Source of the DNA: Paenibacillus albus
Lineage (GTDB): Bacteria; Bacillota; Bacilli; Paenibacillales; Paenibacillaceae
Length of the DNA stretch: 64,000 bases
NCBI RefSeq assembly: GCF_003952225.1
Contig: NZ_CP034437.1
Location: 4,292,501-4,356,500, forward strand
Direction: 5' to 3'
The translations under genes were made by a program, and so were the position numbers. Of the stretch, positions 1 through 8,149 are shown in pieces (position 1 is the first letter of the stretch; the number at the start of each line of letters is the position of its first letter). The notes under the pieces were generated by a model. The model saw only the letters and a list, made by a program, of their open reading frames with translations. It made no database searches and was not told the DNA's origin.

Positions 1-167
1 TTTTGATCCATCATATCTCCTGCAACTACTTCCATCTCACCTAATAACTTGATTTCCTCCATTTGTTCAGTTCTATGAACAAGAGCCCTTATTCGCTCTC
101 CTTTAGAAAGTAAAGCTTTAATTACTGCACGACCAGTTTTCCCGTTCGCTCCAGTTATAAGAATCAT
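1..167 (-). CDS. NmrA/SDR-like NAD(P)-binding protein, 3' part outside window
   Basis: Only the first 55 or so codons lie in the window. The reading frame opens with MILITGANGKTG, a Rossmann-fold dinucleotide-binding glycine motif (TGANGKTG) typical of NmrA-like and atypical short-chain dehydrogenases, followed by an Arg-rich strand (IRALVHR) that usually contacts the NADP phosphate. The ATG at 167 is chosen because GGAGGG lies 9 bases upstream; two further ATGs at 173 and 176 sit too close to it. The family binds NAD(P)H and acts as a redox sensor or quinone/epimerase-type enzyme in the cytoplasm. The substrate cannot be told from this fragment. Confidence 0.75.
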   Translation of the reverse strand, partial: MILITGANGKTGRAVIKALLSKGERIRALVHRTEQMEEIKLLGEMEVVAGDMMDQ

Positions 168-303
168 AAACATCATCCCTCCATGCTCGCTTTATAGTCG
201 AAGCATACTGGATCTCATTTATTTATTCCAACGCATTTCATGTTATGTCCTTATTGATTAGAAGGAATGATTGATAAGAACGTACTTGAAAGTCATAAAT
301 TAA

Positions 304-328
304 AAAGGCAGCCGAATCGGCTGCCTTT
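304..328 (-). terminator. Rho-independent terminator of the glycosidase operon
   Basis: A perfect inverted repeat (AAAGGCAGCCG, loop AT, CGGCTGCCTTT) lies 30 bases past the GH35 stop and is followed on the minus strand by a short T run. It separates the glycosidase operon from the NmrA-like gene. Confidence 0.85.
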
Positions 329-357
329 GTTCATGCATCTGAATACTTCTAATTGAA

Positions 358-2121
358 TTACTCCATAAACGCTGCCGAATCCTCAAACCGGATAACGCCA
401 GGTGCTTTGCCATCCGTTTCAAACATGATCACTTCGTTAATGCCCGCCTTCAGCAGCGGCGCAGGGATATACAGTCTGCGCTGCGGACCGATCTCCCAGA
501 AGCGGCCAAGATTGAAGCCGTTAACGAACGCAACGCCTTTGCCCCATCCCGTGAAATCAAGGAAGGTGTCTGCAGGCTCGTCCACTTCAAGCTCGAAGCG
601 ATAGAACGAAGGCGTGCCTTCGGCGTACGCTTTGGAATAATCGAGCAGCTCCAAGTTGTCCAGCGGAAGGGTATAATGCGTCCACCTGCTTTGGAAAGCC
701 CCGTTGACGATAACTCCGCCTTTGATGCCCTTGGTTTGGCTGTTCATTTTGACCGAATAATTCACCCGTCCCATATTCTCGACGAGCACGGCTAGCTCGT
801 TATCCGGCTCGGTCAGGTCGAAGGCTTCTGCGCCTTCCATCTCCAAGTCGTATTTGGTGAATAGCGGCTTCTGATTGATAAATACATTAGCCCGGTCGGT
901 GCATTGAATCAATCGGAAATCCTCAATGCGCCTGTTCTTCCCGAGGTCCGTCGTATAAAGAAGGTAACCGGTGGACTGGTCCAACGCTTCCATCGTCAGC
1001 GGATATGGCGACTCCACCGGCACGGCCAGCAGATCCGCGACGGCAAACAACGATACCCGCTCCTTCGCCGTTACTTCCCCGAATGCTTTCTTGCGGATGA
1101 CCGTGGACAGCTCCACTTTCGGAAGCTCGACATATCGCGAGATGACCTCTTGGAACGCTTTATATTTAGGCGTAATCTCGCCCCATTCCGTCAGCAGCGC
1201 ATCATAATCGTACGATGTCGTATCCGGAGCAAGCTTCTCGTAATAGTTGGCTCCGCTCGTGAAGCCGAAGTTCGTTCCGCCATGGAACATGTAGATGTTG
1301 ACGCTGCCTTCTTCCAAGATGTCCGCGAGTTCACGCGCCGCGCTGTCGGCATCACGCGTCTGATGCTTGTCGTCTCCCCAAGCATCAAACCATCCGATCC
1401 AGAACTCCATTACCATCAGCGGCTTGACTTCGCCATGGAACGCCTTGAGCTTATTGAAATGCTCCTTGATGCCGGAGCCACAGTTGATTGTGGCAAGCGC
1501 AGCGTCTTGAATAGAGCCATTCTCCAGCATGTCATGCCAAGGTCCGTCGGAGGTAACAAGCGGTACGTTAACGCCGTGCCGCTTCATCATATCAGCCATT
1601 GCATACAAGTACGACTTATCGTTGCCGTAGCCGCCGTATTCGTTCTCCACCTGCATCAGAATAATAGGCCCTCCGCTGCCGATCTGCAGATCATTCGTTT
1701 CCTCGAAGAAACGAGCAAAATAACGGTCGATTGCATCTAGATATGGAGGATAGCTGAAGCGGAGCTTCATATCTCCATCCTTCAGGAGCCAGTATGGCAG
1801 TCCGCCAAACTCCCACTCGGCGCAGATGTAAGGGGATGGCCGCAAAATAACGTACAGCCCCAGCTCTCCCGCCGTTTGGATAAACTTCCTAACGTCAAGC
1901 ATGCCTTCAAAGTTAAACTCGCCTTCGCGAGGCTCATGCTTATTCCAAGGCACATACGTTTCGACGGTGTTGCAGCCCATTGCTTTAAGCTTCTCTAGCC
2001 GATCCCGCCAATATTCGGGCACTACGCGGAAGTAGTGGATCGCGCCGGAAATGATTTTGAACGGCTGCTCGTTTAGGTAAAATTGATCTGCGATTGCAAA
2101 TGATTGCTGCTGATGATTCAT
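358..2121 (-). CDS. GH35 family beta-galactosidase, cytoplasmic
   Basis: Predicted glycoside hydrolase of family 35, which removes terminal beta-galactose by a retaining mechanism. The N-terminal TIM barrel shows both catalytic blocks: the acid/base Glu in QVENEYG (about residue 161) and the nucleophile Glu in VMEFWIGWFD (about residue 239). A C-terminal beta-sandwich with jelly-roll features (GWGKGVAFVNGFNLGRFW) follows. Length 587 is normal for bacterial GH35. There is no signal peptide, so it probably acts on imported oligosaccharides. The ATG at 2121 is preferred over the in-frame start at 2166 because AGGGGA lies just before it and the longer form would overlap the upstream gene. It is the second gene of an operon, 26 bases behind the six-hairpin glycosidase. 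Confidence 0.92.
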   Translation of the reverse strand: MNHQQQSFAIADQFYLNEQPFKIISGAIHYFRVVPEYWRDRLEKLKAMGCNTVETYVPWNKHEPREGEFNFEGMLDVRKFIQTAGELGLYVILRPSPYICAEWEFGGLPYWLLKDGDMKLRFSYPPYLDAIDRYFARFFEETNDLQIGSGGPIILMQVENEYGGYGNDKSYLYAMADMMKRHGVNVPLVTSDGPWHDMLENGSIQDAALATINCGSGIKEHFNKLKAFHGEVKPLMVMEFWIGWFDAWGDDKHQTRDADSAARELADILEEGSVNIYMFHGGTNFGFTSGANYYEKLAPDTTSYDYDALLTEWGEITPKYKAFQEVISRYVELPKVELSTVIRKKAFGEVTAKERVSLFAVADLLAVPVESPYPLTMEALDQSTGYLLYTTDLGKNRRIEDFRLIQCTDRANVFINQKPLFTKYDLEMEGAEAFDLTEPDNELAVLVENMGRVNYSVKMNSQTKGIKGGVIVNGAFQSRWTHYTLPLDNLELLDYSKAYAEGTPSFYRFELEVDEPADTFLDFTGWGKGVAFVNGFNLGRFWEIGPQRRLYIPAPLLKAGINEVIMFETDGKAPGVIRFEDSAAFME

Positions 2122-2147
2122 GCCAAGTTCCCCTTTATTTAACATAC

Positions 2148-4031
2148 TTAAACAACGGGCATCCACGTACCTGTCAATCCCCCGTCAATCCTTACAATGG
2201 CTCCTTGTTCAACTACGCTGTCAACGCCTTCGCAAGTAAACTTCCATTTCGTGCACGCTGGATAAATCGCCGTCAAATCTACCTCAAAGGAACGGGACTC
2301 CGATCCCAAATTCGTCAGTTGGAAAGCATGCTCCTCGTATTTATAGCTTAATTGGTATCCGCTCTGTTCGAGAAGAACGCTGCCGTAATCCATCACTTTA
2401 GGGGAGATTTGCAGATCAGCCTCGAACGTCTGGCGAATGCCTAAGTATTCATGGATAAGGACCCAGGAATATACGCACGGATACTCGTAATAATGGGCTG
2501 CTCCATGCCAATCTTTGTCGTCGATATAATAGACATAATTCATGTCATACCGCTCACCCATGACGTAGCCTTCTTTTGCCGCTTGCTCCGACACGCGCAT
2601 GAGCTGCCCCAACAATACCTTCCGGTTGCTCTTCCATGTCCAGTAAGCTGCATCCCAACACCAATAACGGCCAGCTGCGCAGAGATCATATGGACCCCCA
2701 TCGCCAATCTCGGCTTGCGTATATTGGTCGATATGAGCGGCAAGGAACGTAGGGAAACGTTGGAATTGATCGATATGCTCATCAATAAGCGCCGTGATGT
2801 GCTCTTCTTGTTCCTTCGAGGCGTATCCGAAGAGCACAGGCAGGATATTGGCAAGCAAATGAATATGGTCATGCGCGATTCCGCTCCGGTCGACCCAATC
2901 TACGAACCGTTGATTCGTCTCGTCCCAATATCCCATCGGAAGAGGCTTTGCCAGACTTGCGCCTAGAAGAGCCGCCATATCCTTGTAGTACGTTTCCTTC
3001 TCTTCATTGCCTAGTCGACGCTCTAGTTCCGCGAGCAAGTTAAGCGAATGAGCTGCTAGTGCAGTAGCGAACGTTTCCCGTCCATCCTTGATGACTTGAT
3101 CCTCATAATACACATCGGACCATAGTCTTCCATGTCTGTCCACTTGATCTATGATACAGGAAGCGGCTCCTTCCAGCCCTTCGATATGTTGACGCAGCCA
3201 ATCGAAGTCTTTCGTCGCTGCGCAATAGAGCCACGCGGATTCCAACACTTCTACGTTGCCTGTAATCAGGAACATAATGGCATTCGTCGAACCATCGAGA
3301 CTGCTTCGGCGAACGTGGTATTCCCTGTCTCCATTGGGCTGGATGGCGCATGGATTACGCCACAAACCTTCGGGATCCTCGATCATCAGCTTCAGCTGCA
3401 GCTCGATCATTCGGCGGACGACGTCGTAATCCAATCCGTTTCCCCAGCTTAAGCGCCCTTTAATCTGGAATTCGTGATCCACGTCAGGATAAGTACCGCT
3501 GTATTTGGAATGCAACGTGCTGAGCACATAACCATCCGATATCGGATAGTCCTTCGCACGGGTACGTTCGATAACGGATGGAAGCATCGTCCCCCAGTAA
3601 AGAGCAGCAAGAGTATGTCCGAGCTTCTCTCCATGCTCAAATTCGAACCGGAATCGTTTACCGAAGCTGTCTGCTTGGGGACGGCTTTCGTATGCAATTA
3701 GCTCGCATGATTCGGCATATACCTTGACAATAATATTCTCATTGACGACTGATAGGCGGATCTCCCCGTCTGCTTTAATTAACCAGGAGGAGTCTGAGGA
3801 ATCAGGATCAGTTGGAAGAACCCATGCATAATCTCTGCCCGCAATCGTCGAATTCTCGGAGTCCATCGGCAGAACGAACCATTCCTTATTTCGATCGAGC
3901 GCGAATGAAGGTCCTTGCTTTACCTCCAATTCGATTGGCCCATTATCAAGAGCTGTAAGTCGCCAGCATCCTTCATTTATCTTCGTGCTATTTGCTTGCA
4001 ATCGTTTAATAATGCCACTTTCTGCAGTCAT
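2148..4031 (-). CDS. Six-hairpin glycosidase-like protein
   Basis: A 627-residue protein with an N-terminal beta-rich domain (about 1-200) and a helical (alpha/alpha)6-barrel region (about 210-530) rich in Trp and Tyr, as in six-hairpin glycosidases of the GH63/GH78/GH94 superfamily. Segments such as GDGGPYDLCAAGRYWCWDAAYW and DWHGAAHYYEYP carry the acidic and aromatic residues expected of a sugar cleft, but I cannot assign a GH family or catalytic pair. There is no signal peptide. The ATG at 4031 is preferred over GTG at 4040 because AGGTGA is correctly spaced for it. It leads the operon with GH35 and is divergent from an oligosaccharide ABC importer, so it probably trims imported oligosaccharides before or with the beta-galactosidase. 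Confidence 0.7.
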   Translation of the reverse strand: MTAESGIIKRLQANSTKINEGCWRLTALDNGPIELEVKQGPSFALDRNKEWFVLPMDSENSTIAGRDYAWVLPTDPDSSDSSWLIKADGEIRLSVVNENIIVKVYAESCELIAYESRPQADSFGKRFRFEFEHGEKLGHTLAALYWGTMLPSVIERTRAKDYPISDGYVLSTLHSKYSGTYPDVDHEFQIKGRLSWGNGLDYDVVRRMIELQLKLMIEDPEGLWRNPCAIQPNGDREYHVRRSSLDGSTNAIMFLITGNVEVLESAWLYCAATKDFDWLRQHIEGLEGAASCIIDQVDRHGRLWSDVYYEDQVIKDGRETFATALAAHSLNLLAELERRLGNEEKETYYKDMAALLGASLAKPLPMGYWDETNQRFVDWVDRSGIAHDHIHLLANILPVLFGYASKEQEEHITALIDEHIDQFQRFPTFLAAHIDQYTQAEIGDGGPYDLCAAGRYWCWDAAYWTWKSNRKVLLGQLMRVSEQAAKEGYVMGERYDMNYVYYIDDKDWHGAAHYYEYPCVYSWVLIHEYLGIRQTFEADLQISPKVMDYGSVLLEQSGYQLSYKYEEHAFQLTNLGSESRSFEVDLTAIYPACTKWKFTCEGVDSVVEQGAIVRIDGGLTGTWMPVV

Positions 4032-4128
4032 TTCCGTCACCTCGTGACACCTTCCTTTATCTGGATTTTATGGTTTATCGTTTAATGAGGATCTTGGCAA
4101 TCGGCATGTCAATATTGCCTTCCTCCAC

Positions 4129-4142
4129 TGAAACCGGTTTCA
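4129..4142. promoter_or_regulatory. Catabolite-responsive element (cre), perfect palindrome
   Basis: TGAAACCGGTTTCA is a perfect 14-bp palindrome and matches the CcpA cre consensus TGWAANCGNTNWCA at every position. It lies in the 345-base region (4032-4376) between the divergent glycosidase operon (starting 98 bases away) and the ABC importer operon. Nothing coding was found in that region. A TATATT-like -10 is seen at 4334-4339 upstream of the binding-protein gene, but no convincing -35 goes with it. A LacI-family sugar regulator could bind the same palindrome. Confidence 0.7.
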
Positions 4143-4376
4143 CTCAAAAGTCTACAATTCGACTATTTATGTGTCAATAGTCATCAAGCAAATTTATTTC
4201 TCTCACTCGATCACCGTGACCTGCCATTTGCAAATTGCTTCGATATAAGGGCGTAAATTAAGTCGTTCAGATAAATTCAAAAAAGATAGTCAACGTCGAA
4301 ATTGAACAGTAGAACGGATTTCCGTCGTAGTGGTATATTCGACAAGCACGTTATCTCAAACTTTGGGGGAACAAAA

Positions 4377-6068
4377 ATGAAGAAACAAAAATCAATCGTA
4401 GTTGGTTTGTCCGTCTTGTCATCGCTATCCCTAATCCTTGGAGCATGCGGAGCGACAAGTAACGGAGATGGAGAAACCGCTAACACAAACAATGCAGCCG
4501 TTACTAATAACGCAACGAATGCAGGAAGCTCGGCAACCGGTAAATATGATCCAGCCATTACGGTGCATGCCGTAAGACCGGTTGAATCTAACGTAACATT
4601 CGACAGCGGCGATTCCATTAACAAAAACATTTGGACCGATGAATTCACGAATTCACTCGGAATCAATATGGTTTATGATTGGACAACCGTCAAGAACGAC
4701 GATTATGTAAATAAATTAAATGTGTCCATCGCTTCCGGCGAGAAGATGGCCGACATTTATCAAGTAAACGCTTCACAGCTGCAGCTGCTTGCAGACGCTG
4801 GACAACTTGCGGATCTGACCGATGTATTCAACAAATTCGCTAGTCCACTGACCAAGAAGCTCATGAACGGAGACGGCGGCAAAGGCATGAACTCTGCAAC
4901 CTTTGACGGCAAACTCCTCGCAATTCCGCAAATCGGAGGCACAATCACCAGCAACGACGTCCTCTGGATCCGCACCGATTGGCTGAAGAACGTGGGTCTG
5001 TCTGAGCCAAAAACAATCGATGATCTTGTAAAAATCGCTACAGCATTTACGAACCAAGATCCCGATAAAAACGGTAAAAAAGATACTGTCGGGCTTGGCA
5101 TCACGCAAGGTCCAGCGCTGACCAATGGCGGAGTCGCCGATCTTGGCGGCTTGTTTGCAGGATTCAAAGCTTATCCGGACAGATGGATCAAGGATCAATC
5201 GGGTCAAGCTGTGTTTGGAAGTATCCAGCCTGAGGTCAAGCAAGCTCTCGGCAAGCTGCAAGAGATGTACAAGAGTGGTCTGATTGACAGAGAATGGGCA
5301 GTCAAGGATTCCGACAAATTCGGCGAAGACGTACTGACGAACAAAGTAGGTATGTGGTTCGGCGCGAACTGGAACTCCATGTATCCGATTGACATCACGA
5401 AGAATAAAGATCTGCTTCAAGTCAAGCCGTTCTCCATCGCATCTGTTGATGGACAGCAGCCTGTCGTTCAGGTCGTAGATCCATCGGTCAATAATTATTT
5501 CGTAGTAAACAAAGATTTCGAGCATCCGGAAGCCATCGTCAAATTGCTTAATGATTTCCAAGAGAAGCTGTGGGGCGAGACTTCTGACTTTGAGAAGTAC
5601 GGCACGAATGCAAGTCAATCCGTTTCGTACTTTAAATACCCACTCGTGCAGTCATGGCCAACAACGAAAGACATTCCGGATAACCTTGATGCAGTACGCG
5701 GAGCGCTCTCTTCTTCCGATGCTTCCAAATTAAACTCGGAACAAAACGGGATCTATGCTTCAATTAAAGCATTCAATGACGGCGATATCGTGAAAGGTTA
5801 TGCGACAGCGCGCCAATATGACGCTTTCGATGTCATTAAGCGAGATGATCTAAGCAATCAGCAATTCTCCTTATTCTATGGTGCTCCGACACCTACGATG
5901 GTTGAGAAGAAGCAAGCTCTGGATAAAATGGAGCAAGAAGCGTTTACCAAGATTATCATGGGCGCTGCTCCAATTGCCGAATTCGATAATTTCGTAGCCA
6001 ATTGGAAGAAGCTTGGCGGAGATCAAATCACGCAAGAAGTGAATGATTGGATTACAGCACACCATTAA
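4377..6068 (+). CDS. Sugar ABC transporter solute-binding lipoprotein (cluster 1)
   Basis: Extracellular solute-binding protein, family 1 (LplA/YtcQ type), 563 residues. The lipoprotein signal MKKQKSIVVG followed by a hydrophobic stretch ends in the lipobox LGAC with Cys24 as lipidation site. A Ser/Thr/Asn-rich linker follows, then the binding fold. A D-P-D-K-N-G-K-K-D motif near residue 237 resembles the calcium-binding loop common in these proteins. The start is set by GGGGGA 7 bases before ATG at 4377; the open frame extends upstream without a ribosome site. It delivers an oligosaccharide to the two permeases downstream. No ATPase gene is present, so a shared MsmX-type ATPase encoded elsewhere is likely. 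Confidence 0.93.
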   Translation: MKKQKSIVVGLSVLSSLSLILGACGATSNGDGETANTNNAAVTNNATNAGSSATGKYDPAITVHAVRPVESNVTFDSGDSINKNIWTDEFTNSLGINMVYDWTTVKNDDYVNKLNVSIASGEKMADIYQVNASQLQLLADAGQLADLTDVFNKFASPLTKKLMNGDGGKGMNSATFDGKLLAIPQIGGTITSNDVLWIRTDWLKNVGLSEPKTIDDLVKIATAFTNQDPDKNGKKDTVGLGITQGPALTNGGVADLGGLFAGFKAYPDRWIKDQSGQAVFGSIQPEVKQALGKLQEMYKSGLIDREWAVKDSDKFGEDVLTNKVGMWFGANWNSMYPIDITKNKDLLQVKPFSIASVDGQQPVVQVVDPSVNNYFVVNKDFEHPEAIVKLLNDFQEKLWGETSDFEKYGTNASQSVSYFKYPLVQSWPTTKDIPDNLDAVRGALSSSDASKLNSEQNGIYASIKAFNDGDIVKGYATARQYDAFDVIKRDDLSNQQFSLFYGAPTPTMVEKKQALDKMEQEAFTKIIMGAAPIAEFDNFVANWKKLGGDQITQEVNDWITAHH

Positions 6069-6083
6069 TACGAACGGGATCAT

Positions 6084-6105
6084 GGGGCCAGCGCTTGCTG
6101 GCTCC
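6084..6105 (+). terminator. Intra-operon stem-loop after the binding-protein gene
   Basis: The arms GGGGCCAGC and GCTGGCTCCC surround a 4-base loop, 15 bases after the binding-protein stop, and are followed by TTCTT rather than a full T run. Such hairpins protect or partially terminate the upstream message so that binding protein exceeds permease. Equivalent hairpins occur at the same place in the other two ABC operons of this window. Confidence 0.6.
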
Positions 6106-6143
6106 CCTTCTTATACAGATCCAAGATTAGGAGTCGAAATCTG

Positions 6144-7046
6144 ATGCGTGTCTTAAACAGTTTCAAACGAGATTACATGCTTCATCTCATGCTGCTTCCT
6201 GCTCTAGTGTTAGTTTTGGTCTACAGCTACTATCCCATGTTCGGTGTTATCATCGCCTTTGAAAAATTCTCAGCGTTTAAAGGCTTTCTCCATTCTCCAT
6301 GGGTCGGTTTCGATAATTTCCGTTATGTCTTTGATACACCGGATTTCCCTATCGCCCTGAGAAATACAATCGTTATCGCGATTCTAAAAATCGTTGGAAA
6401 CCTAATCGTTCCAATCGTCATCGCTCTATTATTGAATGAAGTGCGTCAGGTTTTCATTAAGCGTGGCGTGCAAATTCTCGTGTATTTACCCCACTTTCTC
6501 TCTTGGGTTATTCTTGCAGGCATCCTAAAGGATATCCTCTCGCCCTCTGGCGGGATTGTGAATGAATTGATTACTGCGATGGGATTTAAACCAATCTTCT
6601 TCCTAGGGGATAACCACTGGTTTCGTTTCACTCTCATCTCTAGCGACATCTGGAAGGAATTCGGATTCAATACCATTGTATATTCGGCCGCACTTACAAG
6701 TATCAATCCGTCGTTATATGAAGCAGCCACAGTCGATGGTGCTTCCCGCCTGAAACAAACCTGGTATATTACACTTCCCGGCATCGTGCCAGTTATCATC
6801 CTGCTCGCGACCATCAGCCTCGGGAATGTGCTCAACGCGGGCTTCGATCAAGTATTCAATCTATACAGCCCTGTTACTTATTCGACAGGCGATATCTTGG
6901 ATACCTTGCTTTATCGAATCGGGGTTGTCAGCGCTCAATATAGTGTCTCGACAGCTATTGGATTGTTTAAATCCGCCATCTCCTTCGTTCTTATTTGCGT
7001 CTCGTACGGATTAGCCTATCGGCTGGCCAATTATCGGATCTTCTAG
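6144..7046 (+). CDS. CUT1 sugar ABC transporter permease, LplB type
   Basis: Inner-membrane permease of 300 residues with six predicted transmembrane segments. The first comes right after the short N-terminus (MLHLMLLPALVLVLVYSYYP). The cytoplasmic EAA loop reads YEAATVDGASRLKQTWYITLPGI near residues 190-215, the contact for the ATPase subunit. An AGGAG motif stands 10 bases before the ATG. It pairs with the next permease to form the heterodimeric channel that receives substrate from the preceding lipoprotein. The ending RLANYRIF is shared with the homologous gene at 42553-43452, suggesting the two clusters are related by duplication or common descent. Confidence 0.94.
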   Translation: MRVLNSFKRDYMLHLMLLPALVLVLVYSYYPMFGVIIAFEKFSAFKGFLHSPWVGFDNFRYVFDTPDFPIALRNTIVIAILKIVGNLIVPIVIALLLNEVRQVFIKRGVQILVYLPHFLSWVILAGILKDILSPSGGIVNELITAMGFKPIFFLGDNHWFRFTLISSDIWKEFGFNTIVYSAALTSINPSLYEAATVDGASRLKQTWYITLPGIVPVIILLATISLGNVLNAGFDQVFNLYSPVTYSTGDILDTLLYRIGVVSAQYSVSTAIGLFKSAISFVLICVSYGLAYRLANYRIF

Positions 7047-7064
7047 AGAGGAACTAGCCGAACA

Positions 7065-7949
7065 ATGATAAATCAATCGTTATCCCGAAAAGTTTTCATG
7101 ATATGCAATCTCGTCTTTTTGATCGCACTTTCCCTTTTGTGCGTGCTGCCCATTCTGAACGTGCTCGCTGTTTCCTTCAGCTCTGCAGGTGCGGCTGCAG
7201 CAGGCGTCGTCAAATTCTGGCCCGTTGACTTCAATATTAAAGCCTATGAAGTGGTCATGAAGGAAGGCAAGTTTTTCAACGCTTTGGGCATATCCACCGA
7301 GCGCCTTATTCTAGGCACGGTCATCAATATGATCCTGTGTGTCCTTACGGCCTATCCATTATCAAAGGAGAGCAGCCGCTTCCCGCTTCGCACCACCTAT
7401 GCTTGGGTGTTTGTCTTTACGATCTTGTTTAGCGGCGGCTTGATTCCATGGTACCTGGCAGTCAAGCAAACCCATCTGTTAGACACCATCTGGGCACTGC
7501 TTCTCCCTGGCGCTGTGAATGTATTCAACATCATTCTGATGTTGAATTTCTTCCGGGGCTTGCCCAAAGAGCTAGAGGAGTCATCTTTAATGGATGGGGC
7601 TGGTCATCTGACAACGCTCTTCCGTATTTACATTCCGATCTCCTTGCCCTCTTTAGCGACGGTAACCTTGTTTACGATGGTTGGGCACTGGAACTCCTGG
7701 TTTGATGGGCTCATGCTAATGAAAAATCCGGCTCACTATCCGCTCGCCACTTACCTGCAAGCGAATGAAATTGATCTGAATACGCTAAGGCAGCTTAATC
7801 TCACGGATCCTTCCACTGCGCATATGGTATCCAACCGCACCGGACGCGCTGCACAGATCTTTATGACGGCGCTCCCCATTCTGCTCGTTTATCCTTTCTT
7901 GCAGAAATACTTCGTCACGGGATTGGTCTTGGGCAGCGTAAAGGAATAA
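7065..7949 (+). CDS. CUT1 sugar ABC transporter permease, YtcP/LplC type
   Basis: Second permease subunit, 294 residues, with six predicted transmembrane segments and the EAA-type loop LEESSLMDGAGHLTTLFRIYIPISLPSL around residues 170-195. The C-terminus VLGSVKE is the usual end of this subfamily and recurs in the homologues at 32490 and 41644. It starts 18 bases after the first permease, within the same operon, with GAGAGGAAC ahead of the ATG. Import is expected to depend on an MsmX-like ATPase elsewhere. The next gene is more than 200 bases away and separated by a terminator. Confidence 0.94.
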   Translation: MINQSLSRKVFMICNLVFLIALSLLCVLPILNVLAVSFSSAGAAAAGVVKFWPVDFNIKAYEVVMKEGKFFNALGISTERLILGTVINMILCVLTAYPLSKESSRFPLRTTYAWVFVFTILFSGGLIPWYLAVKQTHLLDTIWALLLPGAVNVFNIILMLNFFRGLPKELEESSLMDGAGHLTTLFRIYIPISLPSLATVTLFTMVGHWNSWFDGLMLMKNPAHYPLATYLQANEIDLNTLRQLNLTDPSTAHMVSNRTGRAAQIFMTALPILLVYPFLQKYFVTGLVLGSVKE

Positions 7950-8040
7950 CTTGACTGACAGATTTTCACATGTGTCATTTGTCTATCAAACCACTATAAT
8001 AGTTTCGGATGCATTCATGCATGCGAAGAGTCCGATCAAG

Positions 8041-8077
8041 GGCAGAAGTATGGATATTCCATACCTTCTGTCTTTTT
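8041..8077 (+). terminator. Terminator between ABC operon and yesM-like gene
   Basis: The stem GGCAGAAGTATGG / CCATACCTTCTGTC around the loop ATATT ends in CTTTTT. It lies 92 bases after the permease stop and 73 bases before the kinase start. A TATAAT box at 7995-8000 precedes the hairpin, with only a weak -35 (TGTCAT at 7973-7978), so the hairpin could also sit in the leader of a kinase transcript. Confidence 0.75.
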
Positions 8078-8149
8078 CCCTATATTTGAACAATGACTGG
8101 TATTCGTGCTGGCACTACAAGTGTCCTCATCTTAGAAGGAGCGCTTAAC

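Noticed and set aside
904..1740. 278-residue plus-strand open frame inside the GH35 gene
   Set aside because: It is antisense to GH35, which has full catalytic motifs and a ribosome site. The antisense product is Arg/His-rich with no family motif.
4302..4376. Upstream extension of the cluster 1 lipoprotein
   Set aside because: It would place 25 polar residues before a perfect lipoprotein signal and has no ribosome site.
4773..5618. 281-residue minus-strand open frame in the binding-protein gene
   Set aside because: It is a shadow of the lipoprotein gene and has no ribosome site or recognisable domain.
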